Assembly (NCBI GenBank): GCA_017961625.1
Contig: JAGCWY010000033.1
Location: 1-5,026, forward strand
Length of the DNA stretch: 5,026 nucleotides
Direction of reading: 5' to 3'
DNA from: Ruminococcus sp.
GTDB lineage: Bacteria; Bacillota; Clostridia; Oscillospirales; Ruminococcaceae
A program made the position numbers and the translations under genes. The notes beneath the pieces were generated by a model that searched no databases, was not told the origin of the DNA, and saw only the letters and a list, made by a program, of their open reading frames with translations. Shown here in pieces: positions 4,998 to 5,026 of the stretch. The first letter of the stretch is position 1; every line of letters begins with the position of its first letter.

Positions 4998-5026
4998 GAA
5001 GAAAACACTCCTTCGTATATTCATAT
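4987..5026 (+). CDS. Start of a further operon gene, cut by the window edge
   Basis: An ATG at 4987 is preceded by AAAGGAG (4971-4977) nine bases upstream and overlaps the end of the second permease by 11 nt, the same packing as the other junctions. The thirteen visible codons read MPSKKKTLLRIFI: a basic cluster followed by hydrophobic residues, as in a cytoplasmic N-terminus leading into a first membrane helix or signal anchor. This suggests another membrane or exported protein of the same operon, but the family cannot be assigned from so little. The frame is open to the last base. Confidence 0.7.
   Translation, partial: MPSKKKTLLRIFI

Noticed and set aside
4608..5024. 138-codon minus-strand open frame opposite the second permease
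   Set aside because: The histidine- and glutamine-rich composition is typical of antisense reading, and it conflicts with a well-supported gene.

Overview
The window looks like chromosomal DNA of a low-to-mid GC Gram-positive bacterium of the Clostridia, most likely a Ruminococcus-like member of the Oscillospiraceae. The reasons are strong AGGAGG-type ribosome binding sites before nearly every gene, the rsmD-coaD-coiled-coil protein order typical of Clostridia, and a small YtrA-type GntR regulator driving an ABC exporter. The genus is an inference from style and gene order, not from a marker gene.

Left part (1-263): a possible last 15 codons of a plus-strand gene ending at 48, then a gene-free AT-rich stretch with three inverted repeats. 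The one at 233-258 is a convincing terminator for the minus-strand operon. The others may end the incoming plus-strand gene.

Minus-strand operon (264-1924): promoter 1896-1924 (TAGACA, 17 bp, TATAAT), a short leader full of competing hairpins, then rsmD (16S rRNA m2G966 methyltransferase), coaD (phosphopantetheine adenylyltransferase, 4-nt overlap with rsmD) and a 166-residue coiled-coil protein of unknown role. It ends at the 233-258 terminator. This is a housekeeping block.

Divergent intergenic region (1816-2255): no gene. It holds both promoters, tandem heptamers that may be remnants of a dispersed repeat, and a plus-strand promoter with perfect consensus boxes (TTGACA, 17 bp, TGC-TATAAT). 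TGTATATA/TATATACA inverted repeats flank the -10 box and look like an autorepression operator.

Plus-strand operon (2192 to the right edge): a 127-residue YtrA-type GntR repressor, an ABC ATPase, two distantly paralogous six-helix ABC-2 permeases, and the first 13 codons of a further gene. Stop and start codons overlap or abut at every junction, so the genes are probably co-transcribed and translationally coupled. The likely logic is a regulator that normally silences its own very strong promoter and releases it in response to a membrane or cell-wall stress or a small molecule, producing a heteromeric exporter. The substrate cannot be read from the sequence. I see no CRISPR array, tRNA, rRNA, insertion sequence or clearly new defence system here.
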